Both the position numbers and the translations under genes were made by a program. The notes under the pieces were generated by a model. The model was given only the letters and a program-made list of their open reading frames with translations, searched no databases and was not told the DNA's origin. From the NCBI GenBank assembly GCA_905250115.1, contig CAJNOI010000079.1, positions 91,260 through 155,259 on the forward strand: 64,000 nt of DNA, written 5' to 3'. Of the stretch, positions 1 through 10,139 are shown piece by piece. Each line of letters begins with the position of its first letter. Positions within the stretch are counted from its first letter, which is position 1. Source of the stretch: Adineta steineri. Taxonomy: Eukaryota; Rotifera; Eurotatoria; Adinetida; Adinetidae.

Positions 1-294
1 TGGGCTTGTTTGGGTGTGTCTACGAATGAAGAAGAGACATCAACATTCACATTCACCCACACCCACCCTACTCGGTACAATTACAATGAAATAAGACAAG
101 ATATTGTTAATAAACCACAAAAAGTAAAAAGAAAAATCCATTATGGAGAGACAATGGTCATTTACTTCACCTATTGTGAAAACATGAAGACATTTCCAGG
201 AAAATTGTATAATATATGGAAAAAGTACTTTGGTGAATCGCCTATCAATGATATTAAAGCAATATTGGGAACTAAAAATGCCAATAATTTATAA
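1..294 (+). CDS. C-terminal part of an unrecognised protein, cut by the window edge
   Basis: The frame is open from base 1 to a TAA at 292-294, with no ATG required inside the window. The last ~70 residues (from about base 80) look protein-like, with motifs such as KIHYGETMVIYFTYCENM and ending LGTKNANNL. I do not recognise the family. Bases 11-70 coincide with a TGTGGG-type hairpin repeat, which encodes the odd FTFTHTHPTR stretch. Either the repeat is inserted in the gene or the true coding part starts after it. It could be the tail of a retroelement or multigene-family protein; the sequence alone does not decide. Confidence 0.4.
   Translation, partial: WACLGVSTNEEETSTFTFTHTHPTRYNYNEIRQDIVNKPQKVKRKIHYGETMVIYFTYCENMKTFPGKLYNIWKKYFGESPINDIKAILGTKNANNL
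11..70. repeat. TGTGGG-type hairpin copy at the window start
   Basis: The left arm TGGGTGTGT (11-19) pairs imperfectly with the right arm CACCCACACCCACCC (54-68), with a loop of about 35 bp. It belongs to the dispersed hairpin family described in the findings and abuts or lies inside the partial reading frame ending at 294. Confidence 0.55.
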
Positions 295-557
295 TTACAT
301 TTAGTAATAAACGAATGATCATTCAATCAATATTAACATAATACTTGGAATCTCAATTTGATTAATTATTGAATTAGCTTAAATCGAACACTCATGATAA
401 TTATTATTTTTATTTTCACCTTTAAATATGAACGATCATGATGTATCAATTAATATATTTATATTTTCAATAATATGTGACTGATAGTATATATTAATGA
501 TAACTTTCGATAATATTTAGAATGATGTCAACGAGATTCTATCACTCAGAGATATAT

Positions 558-1204
558 CAGGGTGTGAGTGGGTGTATGTGTCGGTATTAATCTCATTCAT
601 TACCCACACCCAGAGATGGAACCGGTACCGGCAACCGGCCGGTCCGGTCCGGTCCGGTACCGGTCCGAACTTTAGACCGGTAACTCTACCGGTATTTACC
701 GGTCTGCCGGTCTACCGGTACTTGCCGGTCTACCGGTTTCTTACCGGTCTACCGGTATTTGCCGGTCTACCGGTACTTACCGGTCTACCGGTTTCTTACT
801 GCCCTGTTTTCTGCTAAAAACTTTTTTTCCCGAAAAATAATTTTTTTTCCGAAAATTTATCTGTACCCCCCTACGCGGATAAAATCTGAACGTTGTTAGC
901 AGTCAAATCTAGTATAAGATCCGTTCAAGTCGAATCGATTTAACGACTTTTACACTACTGATTTTTACCGGTCTACCGGTTTCTTGCCGGTCTACCGGTC
1001 TTTACCGGTCTACCGGTACCTGCCGGTCTACCGGTTTCTTACCGGTCTACCGGTAATTGCCGGTCTACCGGTATTTACCGTTAGACCGGTCAAACCGGTA
1101 GACCGGCCGGTCCGGTCCGGTCTAAAAGTTTTAGACCGGTACCGGTACCGGTCGTCAAAAAACCGGACCGGTTCCATCTCTGCCCACACCCACACCCTCA
1201 AGAT
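558..1204. repeat. TGTGGG-type hairpin interrupted by a hAT-like element
   Basis: The left arm (558-580, AGGGTGTGAGTGGGTG) and the right arm (1183-1204, CACCCACACCCTCAAG) are separated by the 572-bp element at 611-1182. Without the insertion and one 8-bp duplication, a hairpin of about 65 bp is restored. The hairpin is therefore the older of the two insertions. Confidence 0.8.
611..1182. mobile_element. hAT-like non-autonomous element with CCGGT subterminal arrays
   Basis: The element starts CAGAGATGGAACCGG and ends with the exact inverse, CCGGTTCCATCTCTG. It is flanked by a perfect 8-bp direct repeat CCCACACC (603-610 and 1183-1190). A CAG-type terminus and an 8-bp target-site duplication are hallmarks of hAT transposons. 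Most of the interior is tandem TACCGGTCTACCGGT-like units pointing toward both ends. A central single-copy part (about 805-965) has no transposase. Reading frames across the arrays encode only low-complexity (Pro-Val-Tyr-Arg/Leu) repeats and are not genes. It would depend on a transposase supplied elsewhere. Confidence 0.88.
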
Positions 1205-1658
1205 GTTTCATTTATGTTTGTTAAATCTCGTCTTGGAAAATATTATTAAAATTTTCAAAAAAATCAAATCTGTAGAAAGAGTCTCTGTCTTCTGTTAAAT
1301 AATTATTTAAAAGAGATAGCATAAATATAATAGAAAGTAAATGTTTTAAATGCATTTGATTGTCGCGACAAGAAAAGTCTATATCGACTATTGGATACAT
1401 TCATTTATACAGATATCTTTGCATGGCTTAAAGCTTTTCAAACAATAGAAATATATCGGAAGTGAATGTGGATTAATATAATACTGGCATCACTATCCAC
1501 ACTCTTCAAAATGTTTTTAGATAGGCCGTCCCAACCGCTCCGTATACTTGCTTGTGCAAAGATTCGACGGTTGTGTTCTTCGAAGCTTGATATATTATAT
1601 GAAGTACAGTTTAGACTGTGATGACAGTAAGTAGTTATACTACTTTGGAAATTTTATA
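1205..1658. other. No gene seen
   Basis: AT-rich sequence without a supported reading frame, RNA gene or clear repeat. Confidence 0.5.
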
Positions 1659-1990
1659 TCATGTATATTTTCTTCCTTCTACTCCCAACCACTTTAGACT
1701 CTTCTGAAATACTGGTCGAAGGTAGGGCAAAAATAAATTCGAATACAATTTCTCACAGGCATTTAATGCTTTCGGACTGTTAGTCAGATAGAGTCCGAGT
1801 CTTTGCATTCGTGGAATATGTTTCCACAGAAGTGCGAATGCTTCTGCACCATCAGCAATCAGTCCACCGCGTTCTTGAACATGAAATCTGGCCATCATTG
1901 TTCGACGATCGATGGGACACGTTCAAGTTGGTGAAGCGATGTTGACAAAAGTAATTGTTTCAGGAGGTGCCCATTTTTTCATTAAGCTCA
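1659..1990 (-). pseudogene. Degenerate fragment resembling the C-terminal part of a DCC/DUF393 protein
   Basis: Minus-strand reading from about 1985 to a stop at 1659 gives a protein-like stretch. It includes GGLIADGAEAFALLWKHIPR, NSPKALNACEKLYSN and KSLKWLGVEGRKYT. The pattern of a GA-A---LWK-IPR core followed by an S-KALNACE-LYSNLFLPYL segment is reminiscent of the C-terminal half of DCC (DUF393) thiol-disulfide oxidoreductase-like proteins. The N-terminal DGxCxxC part is not seen. The reading is interrupted by an in-frame stop at about 1929, before the first Met (1898). It is most likely a relict. The family assignment is tentative, from memory of the pattern. Confidence 0.3.
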
Positions 1991-2182
1991 TCTCACGTAA
2001 GCAGAGAGGAGAGGATCAGATGGATTTCCACGTGTAACTGAACTATTGCTGCGTGTAGATGACGATGAAAAACGTGAAGGCCAATGAAGATTCGATAATA
2101 GAGTAAAATTATTCATACGGATACGGGAGGATGATAATGTGTGACGAATAAACATGTTCACGATACAGTCAAACGAAAACAA

Positions 2183-3270
2183 AATCTAAACAAGAATATA
2201 TTTGCATTACAATAAGTTTTGTTCTCAAAATTCAAACAGTGTCAAAAAGCGATCCGTCTTATTTTCTTCCATCCTCGATTAAAGGTGATCGCTATACTGA
2301 ACAGGTCTTTTTAAAATGTTGGAAATGGTGTGCAATGCATGCTAATAAATGTAACAGAGGTTGAAAACAGAATCTGAGTACGCACAATAAATGCCACCCA
2401 TTTTGTGGAATGCTGGTTTTACCGAATCAGTATGAACAACTATTTGTAAAAAGAACGGCTTCTAAGAGTTCAAAGTCCTTGAAAAAAAATAGTAAAATGT
2501 AAAATCTTATAAAAGACGCTACATTATTAGTTGGATGCAACTTTTATCGAAATTCAAACTTAGTTTTCTGATTCTAGGAAGTACTTTAACATGATCGTCT
2601 ATGAAACTTTCATCCAAGTATTTTAAGTCTAATCATACTCAAAAAAGATGTGATGGTAATAGACAAGAAAGTATTTTTCTATGCTTTTCTCACTCAATAC
2701 AATATAATCTGTGATTTATTTCCTCAAAAGTTGAAAAAAATGATTAGTTTATTGTCTTCTTTATAGCGACGCAATGTACATCTATAATGCCAGTCAATTT
2801 TCGTACTTTTACGATAGACACATATGAAACTGTTTAGATATCTAACCACAATGAAGGTGCTAAAAATGAAAGAAATAAGATCTGAAAATTTATCTCACAT
2901 GTTTCGCTACAGTAGTAACATGATTACAAACGGAAGAGAGAATAGAACGAAGCCTGATGGGGCCATGATTCAATATTACTTGGCTAATAATCAGTAGATT
3001 CTTTCGTTTCATTGATAGTTTAACATTATATAATATGTGCAGTGGAGAACAAGAAAAGATTGATATTTTGTGTTTTTCTTCGTATACCACCAGTGGATAA
3101 ATATGAGTAACCTATCAGAAAAAAATCTGATACACGCCGCCACTCGACGATCATGTGCAAGAAAAAAAATATATTTTCTTGTTTCTCGTTTTTTTCTTCA
3201 ATTTAATTTAATTAGATTGAGAATTAAACTACATATGGTATATATGAGAATGACTGTGTAAATATGCGTT
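2183..3270. other. No gene seen
   Basis: About 1.1 kb of AT-rich sequence. Short frames at 2890-3090 (minus) and 3070-3261 (plus) overlap each other and have low-complexity composition. I do not support them as genes. Confidence 0.5.
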
Positions 3271-3511
3271 CTGCCTTTGGTTATGTCAAGAAATCCGGAA
3301 AAGAAAAATCCGGAATCGAAAAAATCCGGAAAAGTAAAATCCGGAAAGTGAAAAATCCGGAAAATAAAAACTCTGGAAAATAAAAATCCGGAAAAAAAAT
3401 AATCCGGAAAAATAAATCCGGAAAAGAAATAAAATATGTTTGTGAACATGGAAATCTAATACCCGATATCCGCTCAGCGAGATAGTATGACAACAGGGAA
3501 AAAAAAAGAAA

Positions 3512-3584
3512 TGACCAGATGAGGGATCGAACCTCGGTCGTATCGCGTAACAGGCGGATGCTCTACCAACTGAGCTAGGGTGTG
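3512..3584 (-). tRNA. tRNA-Asn(GTT)-like sequence, degenerate (pseudogene or SINE head)
   Basis: On the minus strand there is a good D-arm with box A (TAGCTCAGTTGGTAGAGC), an anticodon loop CTGTTAC (anticodon GTT), and a T-arm with box B (GAGGTTCGATCCCTC). A 3' acceptor strand TCTGGTCA is followed by a long T run suitable as a Pol III terminator. Defects are clear. The 3' half of the anticodon stem lacks one G (GCG-A against the expected GCGGA). The 5' acceptor strand that should pair with TCTGGTC is replaced by the CACACCC of an adjoining TGTGGG hairpin. It is therefore probably not a working tRNA. It lies inside the transposon at 3279-4085. Confidence 0.6.
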
Positions 3585-3644
3585 GGTGTAGGTTTGGGTG
3601 TGAGACAGTAAGATCCTCCCAGACCCAGTTTCACCCACACCCTC
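3578..3644. repeat. TGTGGG-type hairpin fused to the tRNA-like 5' end
   Basis: The left arm GGGTGTGGGTGTAGG (3578-3592) pairs with the right arm TCACCCACACCCTC (3631-3644). Its left edge replaces the acceptor strand of the tRNA-like sequence exactly at the D-arm boundary. Confidence 0.7.
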
Positions 3645-3842
3645 GTTTGCTTGGAAGCTGTAGAAGTCATCTTTCGACAACAATCTCTCAAGCTTAAAGC
3701 GGGAGCACAACAGAAGAAAGCGCCGAAGACGTTGGTCAGGCAGAAACACATCGATAACTTAGATACTCGCTTCTGCAACCGCGACGTCGATCGCGCCGAA
3801 CTTCTCGACAGACTCTCTCTTTTGGTAGCTTCGAAGAAATAA
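3640..3842 (+). pseudogene. Coding-like fragment inside the transposon
   Basis: The plus-strand frame reads LVCLEAVEVIFRQQSLKLKA and continues with charged, non-repetitive residues to VASKK and a TAA at 3840-3842. Its GC content is clearly higher than the surroundings. It begins where the TGTGGG hairpin ends, so any upstream part is missing. I do not recognise the protein. It looks like a captured 3' exon rather than transposon coding sequence. Confidence 0.35.
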
Positions 3843-4103
3843 ACTTCTTATCAAATTGTCTCTCACATCTTCATTATTTCTACTTGTTATATCTTATATC
3901 ACTATTACACTACGAATAAAATTTTCCTTGATTTTCCACTATTTAGATTTTTCTTTTTCCGGATTTTTACTTTTCCGGATTTTTCGTTTTCCGGATTATT
4001 ATTTTTCCGGATTATTATTTTTCCGGATTTATCATTCCGGATTTATTTTTCCGGATTATTATTTTCCGGATTTCTTGACAACACCCTGCCTTTAATAGCA
4101 ACA

Positions 4104-4125
4104 TCCGCACCCACACACTCAAGAT
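4104..4125. repeat. Half-copy of the TGTGGG hairpin
   Basis: Only the right-arm type sequence CACCCACACACTCAAGATG is present, directly outside the transposon ending at 4085. A matching left arm is not found nearby. Confidence 0.5.
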
Positions 4126-4214
4126 GGTATATTTTAATTAAGCAAAACGAATTTATTTCATATATTGTGATATAAGTCATTTTCATCTTCAAAGAAATTG
4201 TCTTTTTTTATATG

Positions 4215-5926
4215 TTATTGTTCTAAGAAACATAAATTTGCATTCGGAAAATAATCTCCTAAAACATTTGTAGATTGTGATGCAGGAAATAATTCTAATT
4301 CATTTATTTTAGCACAATTAATACGAGTATCATCTCTTGTAAAATTATGTGTAACATATTTTAATGATTCATAGTTGATTGAAAGAAAAATATCCTTTGA
4401 AAAATACGTTTTCGTATCTACCAAAAATTCTTCAATATAATCACTATGAACATCGATAATAATAAGTTCATGAAGATACGAATATTCAATAATAGATAAA
4501 TTTTTATTATTATTATTATTGTTCAATTGCTTTCCATTTTGTGGTTCCCTATTAGTCAATGTCAGTTTTTCCATCGATGGAAATGAGTGAACAATTTGAA
4601 GAAAAAATTCATGTTCAAAAGGATGTTCATCATATAAGGATATTGCACGAACATGTTTAAATAATCCACCTGGAAAATTATTGGAGATTGAATTATAATA
4701 TGGCGTAAAAGATGGATATGAATAAATATGACATTGACCTTGTTCTGCTTTTTGAAAGTAATCAACATACGAGATAATTGTATGATTAGAAAAGTTAACA
4801 AATGTACTTTGAATATCTTTTGTTGATGGTAAATTGATTGGATTTCGAAGATGCATTACTGATCGGATATAAAATGAAAAATGATTTAACCATGGCATAT
4901 AATCGATAATATCATTCATCAAATGATTTCCATCAATAAATTTTTCATTAACACACACTGCAAAATACAAACTCAGTGCTTCGAGATTAGGCATTCGACC
5001 GAGAAGAGGAAGAATACTTTCACTATAAGTATCACTTTCGACGTTCGATGATAGAGAAAAATCTTTTAAGTTTGGTAAATCTTTCTAAAAAAAACAAAAT
5101 TCAGTTTGTTAATTGAGAAGATCAAGATTAACTAACATCATTTTGAATCCCTTTTGAATTACAAAGATTAATCAAATCAACGTGAAGTGTTTGAAGTTGA
5201 TCAAATCGACCATCGAGAAGATAAAGACAATCACTCATACATTGTAATCTAATATTTAATTTTCGAAGAGTTGATGAATGAAATCTTGATGATGGTGGGT
5301 TGTGAAAAAATAAGCGTAGACGATTTTTATAGAATGATTCGTATAATATTAAATCATTTAGACTGATGAAAACAGTCAGAATATCATCAACTATATTCAC
5401 AACGGTATCTAACATTGCTCGGCTATTATCAATTGTAATTAAAAGTGTTTTAATTTGTTTTTTGAACATACAAGATGATAGATTTTGATCTAAATAAATC
5501 TATAAAATTAGAAGAATATAATTATATTGAAGTTTTGTTTATACCAGTCAAAAGATATTGAAGCGACTTCTCGTGAATATTATAAAGACCGAGACTATGT
5601 AAATTAGGATAACGAGCAGCACATAAAACATGTTTCATCGATGTTGATTCAAGATCAAGCCATCTGATGTTATGATGAATTTCAGGTAAAATTTGTAAAC
5701 AAAATCGATTGTATATTATATCACAACAAATTAGATCAAGAAAATGATCTGATAACCATTTGACAAATGTTAAACGACTAGTAAAAATTCGATCTTGAAT
5801 AAATTTATTTATTCGTTGATTGACACCTTGTAAAGAATAAAGAACATCAAGATTGTTCAGCTTCTTGAAAATAATCATAAGGATTTCATCAGGTAAATCA
5901 CTGAATTTAATGCATGAAGATTCCAT
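4215..5926 (-). CDS. F-box protein (rotifer LRR-like F-box family), three exons
   Basis: Predicted 534-aa protein. The exons are 5926-5545, 5489-5137 and 5084-4215, separated by two short GT-AG introns of 55 and 52 bp. The junctions were chosen because they keep one frame and give the continuous reading YLLTDQNLSSCMFKKQIKT at the first. Residues about 6-50 form an F-box (FSDLPDEILMIIFKKLNNLD), which in this family recruits Skp1 to an SCF ubiquitin ligase. The rest is a long stretch rich in Leu and aromatic residues with LRR-like LxxLxL spacing (for example MPNLEALSLYF, MEKLTLTN), the usual substrate-binding type in the large bdelloid F-box families. An Asn run (NNNNNN) lies in exon 3. The ATG at 5926 is the only start before the F-box. 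The gene appears intact. The substrate is unknown. Confidence 0.85.
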
Positions 5927-6235
5927 CGTTCCTATTGACTCTATGTGAAGGTCAATATTTATAGGTATACATTTATCCTTTTTATTTAAAATATATCTAT
6001 ATATAGCAGTTTGCCATACACTCAGACGACAAGAGAAGAGTCATAAGGTTAAATAGAGGACAATAGATAGATAAAGGTTATACATTTCGTTACAAATATG
6101 ACCTATAGTCTTGGGAATGTGAATATGATATACAGATCATTCCCACACCGTTGTCTAACCTTATATTCTGTATATCGAAATAAAACAATCATTATATTAA
6201 CAGAACGAAAGACAATATATGATACAAGAAAAGAA

Positions 6236-6295
6236 TGGGTGTGGGGTGTGGGTGTTGGTATTAGTATTACATTTATCTAACACCCACACCCTTCT
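6236..6295. repeat. TGTGGG-type hairpin copy, left border of a PKS fragment
   Basis: The left arm GGGTGTGGGGTGTGGGTGTT (6237-6256) pairs with the right arm AACACCCACACCCTTC, with a loop of about 22 bp. The polyketide-synthase fragment stops exactly at the right arm. Confidence 0.75.
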
Positions 6296-6420
6296 GGTAA
6301 TATTTCACGTATTTGATTAACAAAACAAGTACCTCGACTATTAAATACATGTTCAATATGATAATATTCACAAAGAAAACGTCGTTTTTCTTCAGTTCCA
6401 TCTATAGCAAAAATACGAGC
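6296..6420 (-). pseudogene. Fragment of a polyketide/fatty-acid synthase enoyl-reductase domain
   Basis: The minus-strand frame 6420-6296 gives ARIFAIDGTEEKRRFL, HIEHVFNSRGT and QIREILPEG. This matches the NADPH-binding MDR enoyl-reductase signature of type I PKS/FAS (A-IFA-AGT-EKR-FL---GI-HVF-SR---F---I). Only about 40 residues remain. The fragment is bracketed by two TGTGGG hairpins (6236-6295 and 6421-6470), and the frame outside them no longer reads as PKS. It is a dead relict. The parent gene would be a large multidomain synthase. Confidence 0.6.
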
Positions 6421-6470
6421 ATCTTGAGGGTGTGGGTGTGGAAGAGATACAGTATAGAAACCCACACCGT
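6421..6470. repeat. TGTGGG-type hairpin copy, right border of the PKS fragment
   Basis: The left arm ATCTTGAGGGTGTGGGTGTG (6421-6440) is canonical. The right arm is degraded (CCCACACCGTGTTC). The copy sits immediately upstream of the relict PKS reading frame. Confidence 0.65.
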
Positions 6471-6559
6471 GTTCTATACTCGCGGATGGCCAATATTTTA
6501 GTTGAGAGTGTAGGTAGGATACGTATGATACATTCACGGCCATCCATCTGTGCATTGAA

Positions 6560-7020
6560 AAATTTGAATTGATTGGTGTTTTGAAGTTTTCGACATTGTT
6601 CTAAAATATTTCAGTATTTAAAGAATTTTATTATTAAGACAAATATTCACCACACGCTTCGTAATTTTAAGATTTTAGTCAGCTTGGAAACTCTCCATCT
6701 GAAAATCGTAAAATATTTTGAATATGCAGCTATTATTTATTACTGGAGAGAAAATCGAGTAGTTGTCCGGTTCTCAAAAAATACAGATTCAATTTCTGTT
6801 CAACTTTTATGACTGCATTTGTTCAAGTTCATTATATCTCTATAATCAGCACCATTTTTAGATCACAGTATCATCATTCGAGAAAAGGATAGAACAACAA
6901 TTTAAACAATATCTGTAAATCAAAATATTCTGTAGAAACTATCAATAGATCATTTTTAAATTTTATTAGTATTCTTTATTGTCAATATAACGAATTATTT
7001 ATAAAGAAACTGCATATAAC
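6560..7020. other. No gene seen
   Basis: AT-rich spacer between the PKS relict and the 3' end of the membrane-protein gene. No supported feature. Confidence 0.5.
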
Positions 7021-7024
7021 AACA

Positions 7025-8413
7025 TCAAAACAAATAAAATTTCGAGATTATTTCAACAATGCTGCAAAAAAAAACAAATACCAAGCAAGAAAATAAGCAA
7101 AGGTTGTTTGTATAAGCATTGATATAGTCTATCGAACAAATAATTATTTTAGGAATAATTCTATTATTTCGATATCGTCTCATAATATTAAATATTATTT
7201 TAGTAATAAGTGGAATAATAAATCGTAAAGAAACAGTTAATCCTCCATATAAACCTAAAATTTTTGATATAATATAAATGGCGTAATCATCCTTTTGAGT
7301 TTCATAAGAACAATAAATCGGAGCACATTGACTATAAAATAATGAATAGGAACTATTGATTTTCCATTCTTCAATAAACAATTCATCTGATATAGTTTGA
7401 ATCAATGTATTTGTTTTAAAACGACTTATGCTTGAAGAATTCATAGCTGATATATTCATTCTATAAGTATATTGAAAACTAACAGTTGTGATATAATATA
7501 ATAATGTTTCTACAACTGAACATCCAATATTCCATCCAGGCATTGCAAATTTTGGAGTATTGTCTAAATTATGATAAATTCCTCCTGAATCAATACAATC
7601 ACTTTGTGTTCCACATGAACATCCATTTTTCATTATTATTGGACTAATTGGAATTGTTGTAAAGCTACTATTTATGTCTCTCCACCAATACCAATTTAAA
7701 AAATATGAAGATACAAAAGCATTTCGATTCATTATATCACGTAGAAGTTTTAAACTTCGAGAAAATTTTGTTAAAGTTACGTTTTGAAATTGTAAAATAA
7801 TATTTTCAATTTGAATATTAAATTCAGATTCTGATATTAATTCAGTATTGATAAATGTTTCATTCAGAAATTGTTCAATTGCAGTATTAATTGTTACTTG
7901 AGAAATTTGACATAAATTCGAAAGAAATAAAAAATATACACTACCACGTGCATGAATATCACGTCGTTCATAATAATACCAATCTCCTTGATGAAATAAA
8001 TAGTTAATCCACTTCATATTAACAAAATCACTTGAACATATTTGATGAAATGTTGTACTGATTTCTATAAAATCTTTATATGTAATTGATATTTTATTAC
8101 AAGGACAATCAAGTGATTTTGAATAAGATATAAATAAATTGTCATAATCATTCTCAACAGGATTTGAAAAAGATTGATCTATAGTTATATCCGAAAATAG
8201 CATATATACTGTTATACTATATATACAAATTGAGAAAACTAATAAATAAATTTTTGTTGATATTCGTTCAAGTCGAATTGTTTCAATATTATTTGATTCA
8301 TTATCGAATAAATTTATCATTAAAAGTTTATCATTTAATCGATCCATTACTCGACTACAAATTCCAAAATTTTCTAAATAAAATAAAATATATTTGATTA
8401 ATAAAATACCCAT
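7025..8413 (-). CDS. Bdelloid two-TM membrane protein with Cys-rich extracellular domain
   Basis: Single-exon frame. The most likely start is the ATG at 8413 (MGILLIKYILF). The longer frame to 8455 runs into GCGT-repeat sequence. A first TM segment (IYLLVFSICIYSITVYMLF) follows a short cytoplasmic part. A large ectodomain carries conserved-looking Cys pairs (LDCPCNKISITYKDF, HQICSSDF, NGCSCGTQSDC, WNIGCSVVE, SQCAPIYCSYE). A second TM has the form GLYGGLTVSLRFIIPLI, and a hydrophobic tail follows. From memory this is a large family of unnamed rotifer proteins. The topology (TM, Cys-rich loop, TM with a G-rich start) resembles ENaC/degenerin channels, but no ASC signature is clear, so function is unknown. 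A truncated paralogue lies at 10760-11765. Confidence 0.75.
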   Translation of the reverse strand: MGILLIKYILFYLENFGICSRVMDRLNDKLLMINLFDNESNNIETIRLERISTKIYLLVFSICIYSITVYMLFSDITIDQSFSNPVENDYDNLFISYSKSLDCPCNKISITYKDFIEISTTFHQICSSDFVNMKWINYLFHQGDWYYYERRDIHARGSVYFLFLSNLCQISQVTINTAIEQFLNETFINTELISESEFNIQIENIILQFQNVTLTKFSRSLKLLRDIMNRNAFVSSYFLNWYWWRDINSSFTTIPISPIIMKNGCSCGTQSDCIDSGGIYHNLDNTPKFAMPGWNIGCSVVETLLYYITTVSFQYTYRMNISAMNSSSISRFKTNTLIQTISDELFIEEWKINSSYSLFYSQCAPIYCSYETQKDDYAIYIISKILGLYGGLTVSLRFIIPLITKIIFNIMRRYRNNRIIPKIIICSIDYINAYTNNLCLFSCLVFVFFCSIVEIISKFYLF

Positions 8414-8429
8414 GTAAATATTTTTTGTA

Positions 8430-8690
8430 TAAAAACGCGTGTCAACTGCGTTCAAATCGCGTCTGAATTGCAGTAATAGGAACGCGTCTATACGCAGCGT
8501 GGATGAAACAATCCCTGCGTTTATACGCGATTAAGGAGAAAATGCGTTTATATGCGGTTAGAAATAAAACGCGTCCAAACGCATCAATTGTTTCACTGAC
8601 GACGCAGTTCGAATTTGAAACGATGCTAGACGCAGTTCAAATATAAACTGTGATAATAAATAGAACTGCGTCTAGACGCGTTCGGCTGGA
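8430..8690. repeat. GCGTnnAnACGC short-palindrome array, left block
   Basis: Many imperfect 12-16 bp palindromes (CGCGTCTATACGCAG, GCGTTTATACGCG, GCGTCCAAACGCA, TCTAGACGCG) recur about every 25-40 bp. The block begins just upstream of the membrane-protein start and may supply its 5' region. A sister block lies at 10140-10720. Confidence 0.7.
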
Positions 8691-10139
8691 TTTTAAAATT
8701 GAAAAAGAACATCACAATCCGTCTCAGGTTTGATCTGAGTTGCCATCAATATCCCCTAACGATGGTCTTTACCTCATTATAGGCCAACGGAGTGTTATTG
8801 CATTTTTTTTTAATTTTTCTAGAATGATATAAGTGAGAATAGAACAAGTGAACAAGCGAGAATAGAACAAGCGAACAAGCGATTAACAAGCAAGCATACA
8901 TACCGTTCAGTCACATGTGACGACAATCGTTGTCATATGAATGATGAACTGTATGTGAATCTCAAATTCATTATATGAATGCATGTATTATTTCAATAGT
9001 CTTGACATAAATATTTATTTTAAGTATTAATATTTCTATTTTCGTACACAAAATTAGCTTGAATGAAAAACAACCTGATATACAATTTTTTCTCAAATTT
9101 TTAAAATTTTGTTTTGTTCAAACCATTTTCGTTGTATTCTTTTTCTATAAAGCAAATTTTTATACAACTTTAAATGGCGCCAATATATCAAAATTTATTA
9201 TTTGAACATTATATTTTATGAAATAATATACTTCTTTTTTTTCTATTTTCTTTTTGTCATCTAATGTAAATATCAGGAACAATTTTTCTATATGCTTAAA
9301 ATTGAAATCCGTCACTTAAATTAGATATTTAGGGATTATTTCGACAAAGTTTAATTAAAATCGAAGAATAATATATGAAGAGATTGATATTTATTTATTC
9401 ATAATAATTGATGATAGAAATAATAATTAATGATAGAAACATTCAATATTGTTTATAGATTCGCTATTTGAAAACAATTGTTAGAATTTTACGCTTTTTG
9501 CCAGATACAGAATAATAAATATTTGAAATTTCGTTACGCACAGTATTTTTTTTATTCCACCAAAATCTGTTTTGATAGATATATCTGTACACTTATAAAG
9601 AAGGGTATTTGTAATTTTGTGAAACTTTAGATGCTGTCGAATATAATTAATAGTCTTCTACAAATGTTTTTGTCTCAAAGCTAACAGAAACATGTGTATT
9701 TTTTTGATATTTTTAATTCTTTTTTTTTCTTTGTTGGTCCGTATTTGAACAAAGATATTCATATTTGAATGATGATTTTGATCAAAGTATATTTTAATAT
9801 AATTATTATAATAAAGAAGAAGTGTGTAGATTGCTTCAGAATAACTATGAATCTAGCCTATTTATGTTAGTTGCTAATAAAATAACTTTTACATCCGATA
9901 CATTCACATACATAAAGCTTTTAGACAAGCTAGTTCGTATCTTCATAGGAATTTTTATCTTACGTGCATGTAGTACTAAATATTTAAACTAATAATTTCT
10001 TTTAGTTCTTACTAAATTCAACTATATAAAAAATCAGATTGTATGCCTTTTTATAATTTTATGATATCTACGCTTGCTAAAATTGTAGAATAAACTTTTT
10101 TTATTATTTGCATTGCTGTAGGGATATAATTTAATACAA
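8691..10139. other. No gene seen between the two GCGT-palindrome blocks
   Basis: About 1.45 kb of very AT-rich sequence. The only simple feature is a short repeat around 8830-8890 (GAATAGAACAAGCGAACAAG units). No reading frame is supported. If the flanking blocks are arms of one element, this is its interior and it lacks a transposase. Confidence 0.5.

Larger units (their letters stand above)
3279..4085. mobile_element. Non-autonomous TIR element with TCCGGAAA arrays, carrying a tRNA-like sequence and a gene fragment
   Basis: The left end GGTTATGTCAAGAAATCCGG mirrors the right end (inverse GGTGTTGTCAAGAAATCCGG), 18 of 20 matching. The flanks are a perfect 8-bp direct repeat CTGCCTTT (3271-3278 and 4086-4093). 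Both arms (about 3292-3425 and 3950-4072) are arrays of TCCGGAAA-like units in opposite orientation. The centre holds a degenerate tRNA-like gene (3512-3584), a TGTGGG hairpin (3578-3644) and a GC-richer coding-like stretch (about 3640-3842). No transposase is present. An 8-bp duplication fits hAT or a few other superfamilies, but the GG terminus is not the typical hAT CAG, so the superfamily is left open. Confidence 0.85.

Noticed and set aside
572..1298. Open frames across the CCGGT arrays (proline-valine-tyrosine repeats)
   Set aside because: They are translated tandem repeats inside the hAT-like element; composition is dictated by the DNA repeat and no start or homology supports a protein.
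3198..4095. Frames with repeated FPDF/FSGF motifs
   Set aside because: Translations of the TCCGGAAA arrays of the 3279-4085 element on either strand.
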